DNA of 64,000 nucleotides, taken from the NCBI RefSeq assembly GCF_000725345.1, contig NZ_CP008852.1, positions 2,968,001 through 3,032,000 of the forward strand, in the 5' to 3' direction. The notes beneath the pieces were generated by a model that was not told the origin of the DNA, did no database searches, and saw only the letters and a program-made list of their open reading frames with translations. Of the stretch, positions 26,906 to 36,057 are shown piece after piece. The stretch comes from Pelosinus sp. UFO1. Lineage in GTDB: Bacteria; Bacillota; Negativicutes; DSM-13327. Position numbers and translations under genes: made by a program. The first letter of the stretch is position 1. Each line of letters begins with the position of its first letter.

Positions 26906-28222
26906 TTATCGGTAGGTATCGAGTACTTTACCGTAAATATCCTCTATAACCCTAAGGCCACCATTATAACCAGCATATCCGCAATTCAAAATAAGTCTAT
27001 AAGCAACAGGAACACTGACAATTAAAAGATCAGCCCCAATGTCCGTAGCTAGATCTCGTTCCCAGGCACTCCCTAGGATCAGCCCTCTGCTTTTATGCTC
27101 ATCATTTCTAATTTCTTCTTGAATGGCACCAGCATCAATGGAAAAACTAACCTTAGCGGAACGGAATTCGGAAATTTTCTCGAACTGTTCGTGAATAGCC
27201 CCTTGAAACACTTCCGGTGTATCATCAATAATAAACTGTTTCGTTGGCAGAATACCAAGTTCGTTCAGTAAATATTTGGAGAAACCAATGGCGTAAGAAG
27301 CATCTAAAATAGTATAAAATCGACGTGGAAGACCATATCTAAATTCCAACATAAAATCAGCCATTCTTTCAATATGCATATAAAACTTTTCTTCTTCTTT
27401 TTTAATGAAGGCTTCTGCATAATCTACGTCAAGAGCACCGAAGGCCACCACTTGCCTAAGAAACTTTGTTGTTTCAAGACCACCAATTGGTAAATACGAA
27501 AAGTGAGTATAAGGAGTACCATATTTATTTTTTAAATGCTCAGCAATCTCAAGGCCCGCCCAGGCACTAACAACAATGTTGAACTCGGCTTGAGGGATTG
27601 TTTTCCATTCTTCAATTCCTTGAGACTCTGCCCCAAATAGAATATTGACGGTAAGACCGATTCCTTCCAATATCCGTTTAATTTCTTCTAAATTTCCATT
27701 CCAAAAAGCATCTTGATAAGGGATGGTAGCAAATACATTGACTAACCTCTTAATTTTATGGCTTCCTATTTTAAATTTATCTACATATTGATCAATAATT
27801 CCTTTGACTACCGTTTCATGACTTACATAATTATTACTTTTAAAACCACCTGTTTCAACATAGACAATAGGCTTATCTTGTTCTTGATAGCGGCTCGTCA
27901 CTTGTGCGACATCATCGCCAATAATATCAGAGGTACAACCAGTCAGTACGACATAAAGATCTGCGTCGATCACTTGAAAGGCTCCCTCAATAACAGTTCC
28001 CAATTTTGATTCTCCACCAAACACAATCTCTGATTCACTTGCGTTGGTACAAGGTACCGTGTTGCCACCTGCATAACCTTCACCTTGTCCTAGAAGTCTA
28101 TTGATTTTGTCACCGCAACCTGGTCCTGAATGCAAAATAGGAACGGCTCTCTTTATGGCAATTACCGACTGTTGTGCGCCTAAAGCGCAAGAATAACGAG
28201 GCTGTTCAATAAGTTTTGACAT
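26906..28222 (-). CDS. Nitrogenase-like K subunit, pair 3 (K3)
   Basis: NifK/NifN superfamily, 438 aa, with Cys12 (YSCALGAQ), Cys36 (GPGC) and Cys96 (TGCTSDIIGDD). The gene overlaps the end of D3 by 17 bases; TAAGGAG precedes the ATG. The opening residues closely resemble K1. It ends a unit that starts with metNIQ. Confidence 0.88.
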   Translation of the reverse strand: MSKLIEQPRYSCALGAQQSVIAIKRAVPILHSGPGCGDKINRLLGQGEGYAGGNTVPCTNASESEIVFGGESKLGTVIEGAFQVIDADLYVVLTGCTSDIIGDDVAQVTSRYQEQDKPIVYVETGGFKSNNYVSHETVVKGIIDQYVDKFKIGSHKIKRLVNVFATIPYQDAFWNGNLEEIKRILEGIGLTVNILFGAESQGIEEWKTIPQAEFNIVVSAWAGLEIAEHLKNKYGTPYTHFSYLPIGGLETTKFLRQVVAFGALDVDYAEAFIKKEEEKFYMHIERMADFMLEFRYGLPRRFYTILDASYAIGFSKYLLNELGILPTKQFIIDDTPEVFQGAIHEQFEKISEFRSAKVSFSIDAGAIQEEIRNDEHKSRGLILGSAWERDLATDIGADLLIVSVPVAYRLILNCGYAGYNGGLRVIEDIYGKVLDTYR

Positions 28223-29687
28223 TTAGGTCACTCCTTAGAAAAGAAAATGGATCTTGATCTAGCCACCATTTGGTATAAGGCATTGTACTGTGTTTTGCCA
28301 AATTAATTACAAATTCTTTGTTATCAAGAGTCTCCAGAATCCTTTCCCCGTAATTTAGAATGCCCTGATAACCAAAGCTTAACTGCTCATCCCCAACTAA
28401 TAGAGTAGGAATTCCTAGTTTTGCACCCCAAAGAGTCATACCACCGTGTCTTGCAATCATAATATCTGGCTTTATTTTGTTTAATACATTAACTAATTCA
28501 TAGGCTTGTTTATTACAAACATTATAATTAGGAATATCACCATAGGTGTTTACCGCATGAGCTAAGGCATCAGAAGTGGTCGTATCATTATCATAAATTG
28601 GATCATGATGAAAAATTGCAGCACCTTGCACTTCTAGCCCTAATTCCCGCAGTAGAGCAATTAAGGCGTGACCATGTGCAGCTCCCGCTGTTAAATAGGC
28701 TTTTTTCCCTTGAAGTTGCTCCCGATATTCTTGTAATTTGGGCAATATCCGTTCATGTTCTTTGACAATCAAAGCCTCAATCTGCTCTTGCCGATCCAAA
28801 ACTCGCCCTAGCTCCCTCATCCATTGATCGGTTCCTGCTATACCATAGGCTGGTGGAGATTTGATTTCTGGCACGCCATAAACCTGTTCTAGAGCAGCAC
28901 CGATATAAGTGCCAAGAGTTGGGCAAATTTGAATGGTTGCTACCGCTTCCGAAATATGTTCCAACTGAGCTGTAGTCGAAAATGGAATGATATAATCGGC
29001 TTCATATCCTAATGGATTCAATATTTCATCAAAAATGCGGCTACCCCAAAAATTAACGATATTCACCTTATTCGACTTTTTTTCTGGGGGCTTTACGAGT
29101 TTTCTAATGATGGAATGATAGGCCGCATCAAAACCGGTCGTCCAAATTTTCGATTTAAACCCTTCACAGAAACACGAGATAACAGGAATGCCAAGTTCTT
29201 CCGTTAAATCATTGGCAACGCCCTCCACATCATCACCGATAATTCCTGAAGCACAAGATGTTGTAATAAAAATTGCATTAGGATGTATTCTTTCATAAGC
29301 GGTACGAATGGTATTTGCAAGTTTTTGTGTCGCCCCAAAAATAGTATCCTGTTCCTCAATATTCGTATTAAAATAGCGCCCAATCACTGGAGGCAAGTTT
29401 CTTTCCATTTGTCCCACGCGGTATACAAAATTAAAGGTAAAAAAATCTCCTGCACAACCCACTGGAGCATGATTGACAACAATGGCATCTTGTATCATAG
29501 ACAGCTGACAAAAAGCATTGCCAGAACTGCACCCCATACATTGGCTAAAACTTCTGTCACTCTCTTTTAGCGTACCAGCTCGAGCGCATCCAACTAACTC
29601 TCCAGCAGTGCCTGCAAACCCTGTAATCGAACCCAGACGTGATTCTCGAGTTTGGACCTCTGAAGCATTAAGATTAATTTTACTCAT
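28206..29687 (-). CDS. Nitrogenase-like D subunit, pair 3 (D3)
   Basis: NifD/NifE superfamily, 493 aa. Ligand candidates are Cys53 (GCSSGN), Cys78 (APVGC) and Cys145 (TTSCASGIIGDD); Cys255 (IQICPTLGTY) is the cofactor-ligand equivalent. The FHHDPIYD motif is shared with D2. The His442 region reads GDEQLSFGYQG without His. It lies downstream of metQ with a terminator-like hairpin between. Sharing an operon with a MetNIQ-type importer implies that a methionine-like or other sulfur compound is the substrate, or that it is co-regulated with import (inference). Confidence 0.88.
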   Translation of the reverse strand: MSKINLNASEVQTRESRLGSITGFAGTAGELVGCARAGTLKESDRSFSQCMGCSSGNAFCQLSMIQDAIVVNHAPVGCAGDFFTFNFVYRVGQMERNLPPVIGRYFNTNIEEQDTIFGATQKLANTIRTAYERIHPNAIFITTSCASGIIGDDVEGVANDLTEELGIPVISCFCEGFKSKIWTTGFDAAYHSIIRKLVKPPEKKSNKVNIVNFWGSRIFDEILNPLGYEADYIIPFSTTAQLEHISEAVATIQICPTLGTYIGAALEQVYGVPEIKSPPAYGIAGTDQWMRELGRVLDRQEQIEALIVKEHERILPKLQEYREQLQGKKAYLTAGAAHGHALIALLRELGLEVQGAAIFHHDPIYDNDTTTSDALAHAVNTYGDIPNYNVCNKQAYELVNVLNKIKPDIMIARHGGMTLWGAKLGIPTLLVGDEQLSFGYQGILNYGERILETLDNKEFVINLAKHSTMPYTKWWLDQDPFSFLRSDLNVKTY

Positions 29688-29727
29688 CCTTACCTCCCTC
29701 GCTTAACACATTAATTTTATGATTTTT

Positions 29728-29767
29728 TAAAAGGCTGGTCAGAATTAAAACCTGCCCAGCCTTTACT
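29728..29767 (-). terminator. Terminator-like hairpin between metQ and D3
   Basis: GGCUGGGCAGG pairs with CCUGACCAGCC-like sequence and ends in UUUU. It uses the same AAAGGCUGG start as the leader terminators but has no GCU-GA-P1 in front, so it may be a reduced copy or an ordinary attenuator that lowers D3K3 expression relative to metNIQ. Confidence 0.65.
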
Positions 29768-29774
29768 TTTATAA

Positions 29775-30617
29775 TTAAAATGCAGGAACTACAGCCACTC
29801 CATACTTATCCTGGATGAATTTCTTCACATCAGGAGAAGTTAGTATTTCTCCTATTTTCTTAATTTCTGGCCTACTTTCCTCACCTTTTCTTACAAATAA
29901 ATCATTTGCATAAGGTGAATTAGCATCTTCTCTAAAGAGTGCCGTTTTAGGATCTATTTTTGCTTCAAGAATGAAATTAGTATTGATAATTGCACCATCA
30001 ACATCAGGTAATGAACGGGTCAATTGTGCAGAGTCAACTTCAACAAATTTTAGTTTTTTCGGATTTTCTACAATGTCTCTAGGAGTCGCTGCAAAATTAG
30101 CAATTCCTTCTTTTAATTTAATCAACCCCTGGGCTTGTAATAAGACAAGAGATCGATACTCATTGGACGGATTGTTAGGAATAGCGATGGTAGCACCTTC
30201 TTTCAACTCATCTTTGCTTTTTATTTTTTGTGAGTATAAGCCAATGGGTTCTACATGCACTTTCGCAGCTACAACAAAATTATACCCCTTTTCTTTTGCT
30301 ACAGATTCATAGTAAGGAACGTGTTGAAAATAATTAGCATCGATTGCTTTTGTTTGCAATGCAGGATTTAACTGCGCCTCATCATCCAGCACAACCACTT
30401 CAAGATTGATCCCTTCCTGTTTCAATTTAGGTTTTATAAAATTTAAAATTTCCGCATGTGGCACTACTGCTGCTCCCACTTTTACAGTTACTTCTGATTT
30501 ACTAGTACTTACTGGGGCGCTTTCTTTTTTAGATGAGCATCCAGCAAATAAACCGGCAATCATGATACTGCTGATAACTAGAATGGCTATTTTAAAGAGA
30601 ATACTTTTTTTCAACAT
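29775..30617 (-). CDS. metQ: MetQ-like substrate-binding lipoprotein
   Basis: A 280-aa NlpA/MetQ-family lipoprotein with lipobox LFAGC near residue 27. Typical segments are VVVLDDEAQLNPALQTKAIDANYFQHVPYY and the IAIPNNPSNEYRSLVLLQ motif. Relatives bind methionine, methionine sulfoxide or related compounds. The ATG at 30617 has GGG eight bases upstream. Third gene of metNIQ, followed by D3-K3. Confidence 0.9.
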   Translation of the reverse strand: MLKKSILFKIAILVISSIMIAGLFAGCSSKKESAPVSTSKSEVTVKVGAAVVPHAEILNFIKPKLKQEGINLEVVVLDDEAQLNPALQTKAIDANYFQHVPYYESVAKEKGYNFVVAAKVHVEPIGLYSQKIKSKDELKEGATIAIPNNPSNEYRSLVLLQAQGLIKLKEGIANFAATPRDIVENPKKLKFVEVDSAQLTRSLPDVDGAIINTNFILEAKIDPKTALFREDANSPYANDLFVRKGEESRPEIKKIGEILTSPDVKKFIQDKYGVAVVPAF

Positions 30618-30641
30618 ATAAATCACCCTTTTTCCTATATT

Positions 30642-31310
30642 TTAATCAAACTTATACCTTTTCCCATTAATATAGTTAGCTAGGAAATCACCACCAAACT
30701 GCACACCTTGCACTAGAATAATCAAGGTTATGACAGTAGCAATCATAATATCATCTCGATATCTCATATATCCAAACCGTATGGCAAGACTACCCAAACC
30801 TCCTGCTCCAATTGCCCCAGCAACTGCCGTCATACCTATAATTCCTACCACTGCAATGGTCAACCCGCGGATGAGAGAAGGCAGAGCTTCAGGAATAAGT
30901 ACTTTTGTAATGATCGTTAAAGGGTTAGCGCCAATGGCCGTCGCCGCTTCGATTTTACCAAAACTAACCTCCTTAAGGCAGTTCTCAATAATTCTAGCAA
31001 TGAATGGTGCGGCTCCAATGGATAGGGGTACAACTGCTGCCGTAGCCCCCAGGGTCGTTCCCACAATAAACCTAGCTAAAGGAAGTAAAACAACAATAAG
31101 AATAATGGTTGGAAATGAACGTACTATATTGATAATTGTCCCCAAAGCTTTATTGACTTGGGGGGCTTCCAACACATTGCCTTTTTCTGTAGCTACTAAT
31201 ATAATTCCAAGTGGCAATCCAATCGCGAAGGCAATGAGAGTAGAAAGGGTTACCATGTAAACTGTTTCACCAAGACCAGTGAATAGTAGTTCTAATACAT
31301 CGTCGTTCAA
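30642..31310 (-). CDS. metI: MetI-like permease
   Basis: A 222-aa permease with about five spans and the EAATAIGANPLTIITKVLIPEA loop of methionine-type importers. It overlaps metN by four bases. Confidence 0.92.
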   Translation of the reverse strand: MNDDVLELLFTGLGETVYMVTLSTLIAFAIGLPLGIILVATEKGNVLEAPQVNKALGTIINIVRSFPTIILIVVLLPLARFIVGTTLGATAAVVPLSIGAAPFIARIIENCLKEVSFGKIEAATAIGANPLTIITKVLIPEALPSLIRGLTIAVVGIIGMTAVAGAIGAGGLGSLAIRFGYMRYRDDIMIATVITLIILVQGVQFGGDFLANYINGKRYKFD

Positions 31311-32086
31311 ATCCCACCACCTTCCTTATATACACGCTTTGCTTCGAACCCTTGCAAAATGCTAATAAATCGTTTCGCCGTATCACTCTCAGGGTTTAAA
31401 AAGAATTTTTCAACTGGGCCATTTTCAACAATTCTTCCTTGCTCGATAACAGCCATATTGTTGCAAATATGTTTCAGTACATCAAGTTCATGGGTAATTA
31501 GGACAATTGTTAAACCTAATTTCTTATTGATATCTTTTAGAAGTTCCAATATAGAATAGGTTGTTTGGGGATCAAGAGCAGATGTCGCTTCATCACTAAG
31601 TAGTACATCTGGTTTATTGGAAAGAGCCCTAGCAATACCAACTCTTTGTTTTTGTCCTCCACTTAACTGCAAGGGGTATGCTTTGGCTTTATCTGCCAAA
31701 CCAACTAACTCAAGAATTTCTTCCACCCGATGCCTAATTTGCTTCTTAGGATATCCGGAAACCTTCAAAGGAAAGGCAACATTTTCAAAAACATTTTTTG
31801 CATCAAGTAAATTAAATTGCTGAAAAATCATACCTATTTTTCTTCTAGCCAACTTTAAATGCTGTTTGTTCATAGCTGTAATATCTTGCCCTGCTATGAT
31901 AACCTTACCTGAATCAGGTTCCTCAAGGCGATTTAGACATCTAATTAAAGTTGATTTACCAGCTCCACTAAAACCGATAATGCCAAAAATATCGCCTTTT
32001 TCAACTTGCAAATTTATATTACGCAAGGCATTTATCCTAGCATGAGGCGTAATATAATCTTTATTTAAATCCTCAATTGTAATCAT
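31307..32086 (-). CDS. metN: MetN-like ATPase
   Basis: The 259-aa ATP-binding subunit has Walker A GFSGAGKS, signature LSGGQKQR, Walker B VLLSDEATSALD and the MetN-typical GIIGFSGAGKSTLIRCLNRL. It is shorter than MetN with the C2 regulatory domain (about 340 aa), so it lacks the domain through which methionine inhibits transport. First gene of the unit, led by leader copy 11. Confidence 0.92.
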   Translation of the reverse strand: MITIEDLNKDYITPHARINALRNINLQVEKGDIFGIIGFSGAGKSTLIRCLNRLEEPDSGKVIIAGQDITAMNKQHLKLARRKIGMIFQQFNLLDAKNVFENVAFPLKVSGYPKKQIRHRVEEILELVGLADKAKAYPLQLSGGQKQRVGIARALSNKPDVLLSDEATSALDPQTTYSILELLKDINKKLGLTIVLITHELDVLKHICNNMAVIEQGRIVENGPVEKFFLNPESDTAKRFISILQGFEAKRVYKEGGGI

Positions 32087-32133
32087 TCAATCCACCTTCC
32101 TTAACCTTTCTATTCGACAAATAGCCAATTATA

Positions 32134-32197
32134 AAAATAAAGAGACTATATTCCATTAAAATGGACTATAGCCTCTAGTTCTTCCACCAGTCGGCAA
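32134..32197 (-). promoter_or_regulatory. Two-hairpin leader element, copy 11 (metNIQ-D3-K3)
   Basis: GCC, GA, P1 CUGG/CUAG with loop UGGAAGAA, A, GGC, then GGCUAUAGUCCAU with AUGGAAUAUAGUC and U-rich tail. P1 keeps pairing through a G-U, and GCC replaces GCU, which strengthens its pairing to GGC. Confidence 0.9.
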
Positions 32198-32250
32198 GGT
32201 TCTAATCTAGAATCTATTCGTTTTTTCTGAACATAATGGCCATTGATCAC

Positions 32251-32730
32251 TCATTTTATGAATCTACCATCATCTTTTGTATGTGAAAGTTTATGTATGC
32301 TTTTTTCGAACCACCCAGTCTTTTCAGTTTCTCTGACATCAAATTTTTGTACATAAGGTTTTATATCTAATAAAGGAGTCCCATCGATAGTATCTACATC
32401 CTTGATATACAGTGTATTGCCTTCGACCTTAATCAGACGTACGACTGATATGCCAATTGAGTTAGGTCGACTTGGTGATCGGGTAGCAAAAATTCCGTGC
32501 AGTTCATTATCCAGAAAAGGTTTTACTAATAAAGAAGACTCCCTAATCAAATGAAAGTGATACAGCAATATAAGATGAGAAAACCCCTCAATATCTTTTA
32601 AGCCTGCAACGTATTCTGGATCTAATTCAATACTACCAACAGTCTCCTGGGCTGCAACAGCTTGAATTGGTGTCCCCTTTGCCTCTTTAAAGGGCGAGTG
32701 AATGATACCTATCGGCTTATAATCAATCAT
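32251..32730 (-). CDS. trmO: TrmO/TsaA-family SAM-dependent methyltransferase
   Basis: A 159-aa single-domain protein of the TsaA/TrmO beta-barrel family, which N6-methylates t6A in tRNA using SAM. The core RSPSRPNSIGISVVRL and DVDTIDGTPLLDIKPYV motifs are present. Some small family members occur in metal or sulfur clusters with uncertain function. I chose the ATG at 32730 with AAGGAAGG upstream; the frame extends 11 codons further. Confidence 0.85.
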   Translation of the reverse strand: MIDYKPIGIIHSPFKEAKGTPIQAVAAQETVGSIELDPEYVAGLKDIEGFSHLILLYHFHLIRESSLLVKPFLDNELHGIFATRSPSRPNSIGISVVRLIKVEGNTLYIKDVDTIDGTPLLDIKPYVQKFDVRETEKTGWFEKSIHKLSHTKDDGRFIK

Positions 32731-32851
32731 ATATTTCCTTCCTTTGTCTTTACTAAGAAGCAAGAATCTGACACCTAATACTACTAAAAATTAATTCTTC
32801 TATCAGCTTATAAATTCAAGTTACATTTAAGGAAATTTGACCTACTCTTAC

Positions 32852-33247
32852 TCATTTACATCTATTCGAACATCCTAATCCACCAGATGCCTGGCAACCT
32901 TTTATTGTCCCTAGTAGTGCATTATTCTTGATAAACTTTCCTCTTTTTGCATAAGCGCTAAGGGCTTTATCAATGGTACCAGATACACTTAAGGCTATTA
33001 TCCCTTCACGTCGCAATTCTTTCTCTGCTCCCGGGCCAATTTTGTTAACTAATACGACTTCAACATCAGCAAGTAATTGAACTGTAGTAGCATGATCGCC
33101 TTCAGATTCTTCAAGCGTTTTTTTTCTACGTTCAATAAATTGGTAAGCTCCCTCTTCATCGCTTTCATAAATCCAGAATTCTTCCGCTCTACCAAAATGC
33201 TCATTAATGGCTATTCCATCAGTACTCGCAACAGCAACTTTAGACAT
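32852..33247 (-). CDS. NifX/NafY-like cofactor-binding protein
   Basis: A 131-aa dinitrogenase-cofactor-domain protein like the C-terminus of NifB. The core AVASTDGIAINEHFGRAEEF is close to the NifB segment at about residue 309. It ends in a Cys-rich tail (GCQASGGLGCSNRC). Such proteins carry or store NifB-co-type clusters. The open frame begins earlier, but the ATG at 33247 has GGGAAG upstream and the extra codons fall in the leader. It has its own promoter and two-hairpin leader. Confidence 0.87.
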   Translation of the reverse strand: MSKVAVASTDGIAINEHFGRAEEFWIYESDEEGAYQFIERRKKTLEESEGDHATTVQLLADVEVVLVNKIGPGAEKELRREGIIALSVSGTIDKALSAYAKRGKFIKNNALLGTIKGCQASGGLGCSNRCK

Positions 33248-33298
33248 ACTATACACTTCCCTTTCTCTTATTATTATCTGTAGTAATACATCCTTAAA

Positions 33299-33368
33299 AT
33301 AAAAAGGCAAAGATTGATTCCTTCACAAGGAACCTTTCTTTGCCTTCAGTCATTACTACTGATCAGCT
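33299..33368 (-). promoter_or_regulatory. Two-hairpin leader element, copy 12 (NifX-like gene)
   Basis: GCU, GA, P1 UCAGU/ACUGA (5 bp) with loop AGUAAUG, A, GGC, then GGCAAAGAAAGG...UCUUUGCC and UUUUU. Confidence 0.93.
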
Positions 33369-33390
33369 TTACGGTATAATTTGTTTATAT

Positions 33391-33418
33391 AATATACTTG
33401 TTTATAGCACTTTGTCAA
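33391..33418 (-). promoter_or_regulatory. Sigma-A-type promoter of the NifX-like gene
   Basis: TTGACA (33413-33418), a 16-base spacer and TATATT (33391-33396). The -35 overlaps the stop of the MFS gene. Confidence 0.75.
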
Positions 33419-34647
33419 GATGCGATTCGATCAGCTTGAGCGAGTTCGGGAAATAGTTTTATCCATAGAATAACAACCAATACTGTGCCAATACCACCAA
33501 TCAGCAGTGCAGGCACTGTACCGAAAAAAGCTGCCGTTACACCAGACTCAAATTCTCCTAACTGATTAGAAGTTCCAATAAACATTGAGTTGACGGCACT
33601 CACTCTTCCCCGCATTTCATCTGGCGTCTGCAATTGCACTAAGGAGGAACGAATGACAACGCTGATGACATCTGCAGCACCAAGGACAACTAATGAGGCG
33701 AGAGATAAAGCAAAGGACGTTGATAAGGCAAATACAATGGTAGCCAGTCCAAAAACAAATACAGCGCTAAACATCGTTCGGCCGACTTTACGTTTAAGAG
33801 GATAATGGGCTAAAAAACCTGACATCAATAAGGCACCTACGGCTGGCGCTGAGCGTAAAATCCCCACTCCCTCTGGCCCAATAAAAAGCACATCTTTAGC
33901 ATAAATTGGCAATAGAGCAGTTGCTCCCCCTAACAGTACAGCAAAAAGATCCAGGGATATGGCACCAAGTATTGTGGGTTTTCGACGAATAAAAGTGATC
34001 CCAGCAAATAATTCTCGTAGATTAACAGCATGAACTTTCCGTATTTCACGTTCAATTTTAATTCTAGAAATAAGAAAACTGGCACCTAGAAAAAGTACAC
34101 TAATTGCACAATAAACATAGGCAGGACCTGCAGCATAAAGTAATCCCCCAATTGCCGGCCCTATGATATTGGCTGTCTGATTTGCCGAACTAACAGTCGC
34201 CAAAGCTTGCGGAAAAATCTTAGCCGATACCAATCCAGGCATAAAAGCTTGCATCGTCGGTCCCTCAAAAGCCCTGGCTGCGCCGATCAGAAATACAATG
34301 GTAATGATACTTTCTTTGCTAAGCCAACCAGTATAACTTCCGATTGCCAACAAACCTACACCCACGCCTTCCGTTATTTGACAAATACAAATAACTTTCT
34401 GACGATTAAAACGGTCCGCCACATGCCCAACAACAAGAGTTAGTAAAAACATTGGCAAAAACTGAGCAAGACCAACCAACCCTAAATAGAAGGGACTATC
34501 AGTCAACTCGTAGACTTGCCAACCCACGGCAACAGCCAGCATTTGATACGCCAGAGTTGTCAGAACCCTGGAAAACCAAAAATGTACATATGACTTGCAG
34601 TGAATGAGGGAAGAAACTTGCGCATTCTTATTATGTGCTTTCAACAT
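33415..34647 (-). CDS. MFS transporter (EntS/enterobactin-exporter-like)
   Basis: A 410-aa membrane protein with about 12 spans and the MFS motif GHVADRFNRQKV after the second span. It resembles the MFS_3/EntS group. The substrate is unknown. I prefer the ATG at 34647 (AAGGAG upstream); the frame extends 15 codons further toward the leader-like hairpin. No operon partner. Confidence 0.83.
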   Translation of the reverse strand: MLKAHNKNAQVSSLIHCKSYVHFWFSRVLTTLAYQMLAVAVGWQVYELTDSPFYLGLVGLAQFLPMFLLTLVVGHVADRFNRQKVICICQITEGVGVGLLAIGSYTGWLSKESIITIVFLIGAARAFEGPTMQAFMPGLVSAKIFPQALATVSSANQTANIIGPAIGGLLYAAGPAYVYCAISVLFLGASFLISRIKIEREIRKVHAVNLRELFAGITFIRRKPTILGAISLDLFAVLLGGATALLPIYAKDVLFIGPEGVGILRSAPAVGALLMSGFLAHYPLKRKVGRTMFSAVFVFGLATIVFALSTSFALSLASLVVLGAADVISVVIRSSLVQLQTPDEMRGRVSAVNSMFIGTSNQLGEFESGVTAAFFGTVPALLIGGIGTVLVVILWIKLFPELAQADRIAS

Positions 34648-34699
34648 ATAACAGGAGTCTCCTTGTTTGTTATACAACCAATATCTCACCAATTAAATA

Positions 34700-34756
34700 A
34701 AAGAGATCAAACCACTTTCATTTCAGAAAGAGCTTGACCTTTTTTCATAGTCATTC
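34700..34756 (-). promoter_or_regulatory. Degenerate or simple leader hairpin of the MFS gene
   Basis: GGUCAAGCUCUUUC pairs with GAAAGUGGUUUGAUC and ends in a U-rich run. It starts like the GGU-type terminators, but the segment before it (UGACUAUGAAAAAA) does not form P1. I count it as a diverged copy or a plain attenuator, not among the 20. Confidence 0.55.
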
Positions 34757-34785
34757 ATCCTTGAAATTGACAATCTTTAACTTTT

Positions 34786-34813
34786 ATTATATTCAGCTTG
34801 GTCACTTTGTCAA
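34786..34813 (-). promoter_or_regulatory. Sigma-A-type promoter of the MFS gene
   Basis: TTGACA (34808-34813), a 16-base spacer and TATAAT (34786-34791), diverging from the metA promoter 40 bases away. Confidence 0.8.
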
Positions 34814-34854
34814 TATAGTATGACATTTTGTAAAACCTCTTATTAAATTTTACT

Positions 34855-34883
34855 TTGACTTACTTATTTACCTATGTTAATAT
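34855..34883 (+). promoter_or_regulatory. Sigma-A-type promoter of metA
   Basis: TTGACT (34855-34860), a 17-base spacer and TAATAT (34878-34883), about 20 bases upstream of the SAM-I aptamer. Confidence 0.72.
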
Positions 34884-34902
34884 TATTCATAAATTAATAT
34901 TA

Positions 34903-35012
34903 AACTCTTATCTAGAGAGGTCGAGGGACTGGCCCTATGACACCCGGCAGCCGGCAGCAATGCAACGGTGCTAATTCCAGCAGGAGCAATCCTGAAAGAT
35001 GAGAGGAATGTG
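34903..35012 (+). promoter_or_regulatory. SAM-I (S-box) riboswitch aptamer
   Basis: Typical S-box blocks appear in order: CTTATCTAGAGAGGTCGAGG, GGGACTGGCCCTATGA, ACCCGGCAGCC, GGTGCTAATTCCAGC and GATGAGAGGA closing P1. It should terminate metA transcription when SAM is plentiful. It is the only known riboswitch I can identify in the window. Confidence 0.96.
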
Positions 35013-35017
35013 CGGTT

Positions 35018-35053
35018 TAAAGAGCCCCTTTCCTCGGAAAGGGGCTCTTTTTG
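35018..35053 (+). terminator. Terminator of the SAM-I riboswitch
   Basis: AAAGAGCCCCTTTCC pairs with GGAAAGGGGCTCTTT, followed by TT and a T-rich run. Typical expression platform just after the aptamer. Confidence 0.92.
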
Positions 35054-35129
35054 TTACCCCACTTGATTAGAAGAGCATAACAGCCTTCTATTGAGTTTTT
35101 ATAATATCAAAAAAATGGAGGAATGCACT

Positions 35130-36047
35130 ATGCCTATAAAAATCCCTAACAATTTACCTGCTACCAACATTCTGGAAAGTGAAAACATTTTCGTAATTCA
35201 TGAGAACCGAGCCTATACCCAAGATATACGTCCTCTTAAAATATTAATTTTAAATCTCATGCCTATCAAGATTACTACTGAGACTCAATTACTCCGCCTG
35301 CTAGGTAATTCTCCTCTGCAAGTGGAAGTTGACTTCATGTATACTGCTACTTATTGTCCTACCAATACATCACAAGAACATCTGATCAAATTTTATGAAA
35401 CATTCGAGGATATAAAATCTCGCAACTATGATGGCATGATCATTACTGGTGCACCTGTCGAACAAATTCCCTTTGAAGAGGTAGCCTACTGGGATGAACT
35501 TTGTGAAATTATGGAATGGAGTAAAACTCATGTATATTCCACTCTCCATATTTGCTGGGCATCCCAAGCCGGACTATACTACCACTATGGTATTCCAAAA
35601 TATGATCTTCCACAAAAAATATTTGGAGTTTTCCCCCACAAAAAGAATGATACGGAACAAGTCAAACTATTCCGTGGTTTTGATGATATCTTTCATGTTC
35701 CCCATTCCAGACATACTGAATTTAAACGGGAAGACATCCTCAAGAATCCTAAGCTACGCATTTTGTCAGAGTCTGATATTTCTGGTGTTTATGCTGCCGC
35801 TGATCTAACAGGTAGACAATTCTTTATTGCAGGCCATTCAGAATATGATCCTCTTTCTCTCAAGGCCGAATACGATCGAGATTTTGCTCAAGGGTTATCA
35901 GTTCAAATCCCACAAAATTACTATCCTAACGATGACCCCACGCAAACACCAGTAGTCCTCTGGCGAAGTGCTGCCAACCTGCTCTTTTCCAACTGGCTCA
36001 ACTACTATGTCTATCAGGAAACGCCTTTCGATCTTTCTTTATTATAA
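35130..36047 (+). CDS. metA: Homoserine O-acetyltransferase (MetA family)
   Basis: The 305-aa protein transfers an acyl group to homoserine for methionine synthesis. Counting from the ATG at 35130, the catalytic nucleophile is Cys142 (HICWASQAG), and the acyl-CoA-specificity residue in GAPVE is Glu111. In characterised MetA enzymes Glu111 gives acetyl-CoA use and Gly111 gives succinyl-CoA use, so I call this an acetyltransferase despite the family name. This matches MetY at 22544-23842, which needs O-acetylhomoserine. The start fits GGAGG eight bases upstream; an in-frame ATG at 35091 lacks one. Single gene under the SAM-I riboswitch. Confidence 0.94.
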   Translation: MPIKIPNNLPATNILESENIFVIHENRAYTQDIRPLKILILNLMPIKITTETQLLRLLGNSPLQVEVDFMYTATYCPTNTSQEHLIKFYETFEDIKSRNYDGMIITGAPVEQIPFEEVAYWDELCEIMEWSKTHVYSTLHICWASQAGLYYHYGIPKYDLPQKIFGVFPHKKNDTEQVKLFRGFDDIFHVPHSRHTEFKREDILKNPKLRILSESDISGVYAAADLTGRQFFIAGHSEYDPLSLKAEYDRDFAQGLSVQIPQNYYPNDDPTQTPVVLWRSAANLLFSNWLNYYVYQETPFDLSLL

Positions 36048-36057
36048 TGGTTCTTTA

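Noticed and set aside
32764-32851. Possible leader for trmO (AAGCTGAT present)
   Set aside because: No P1 partner and no terminator stem follow.
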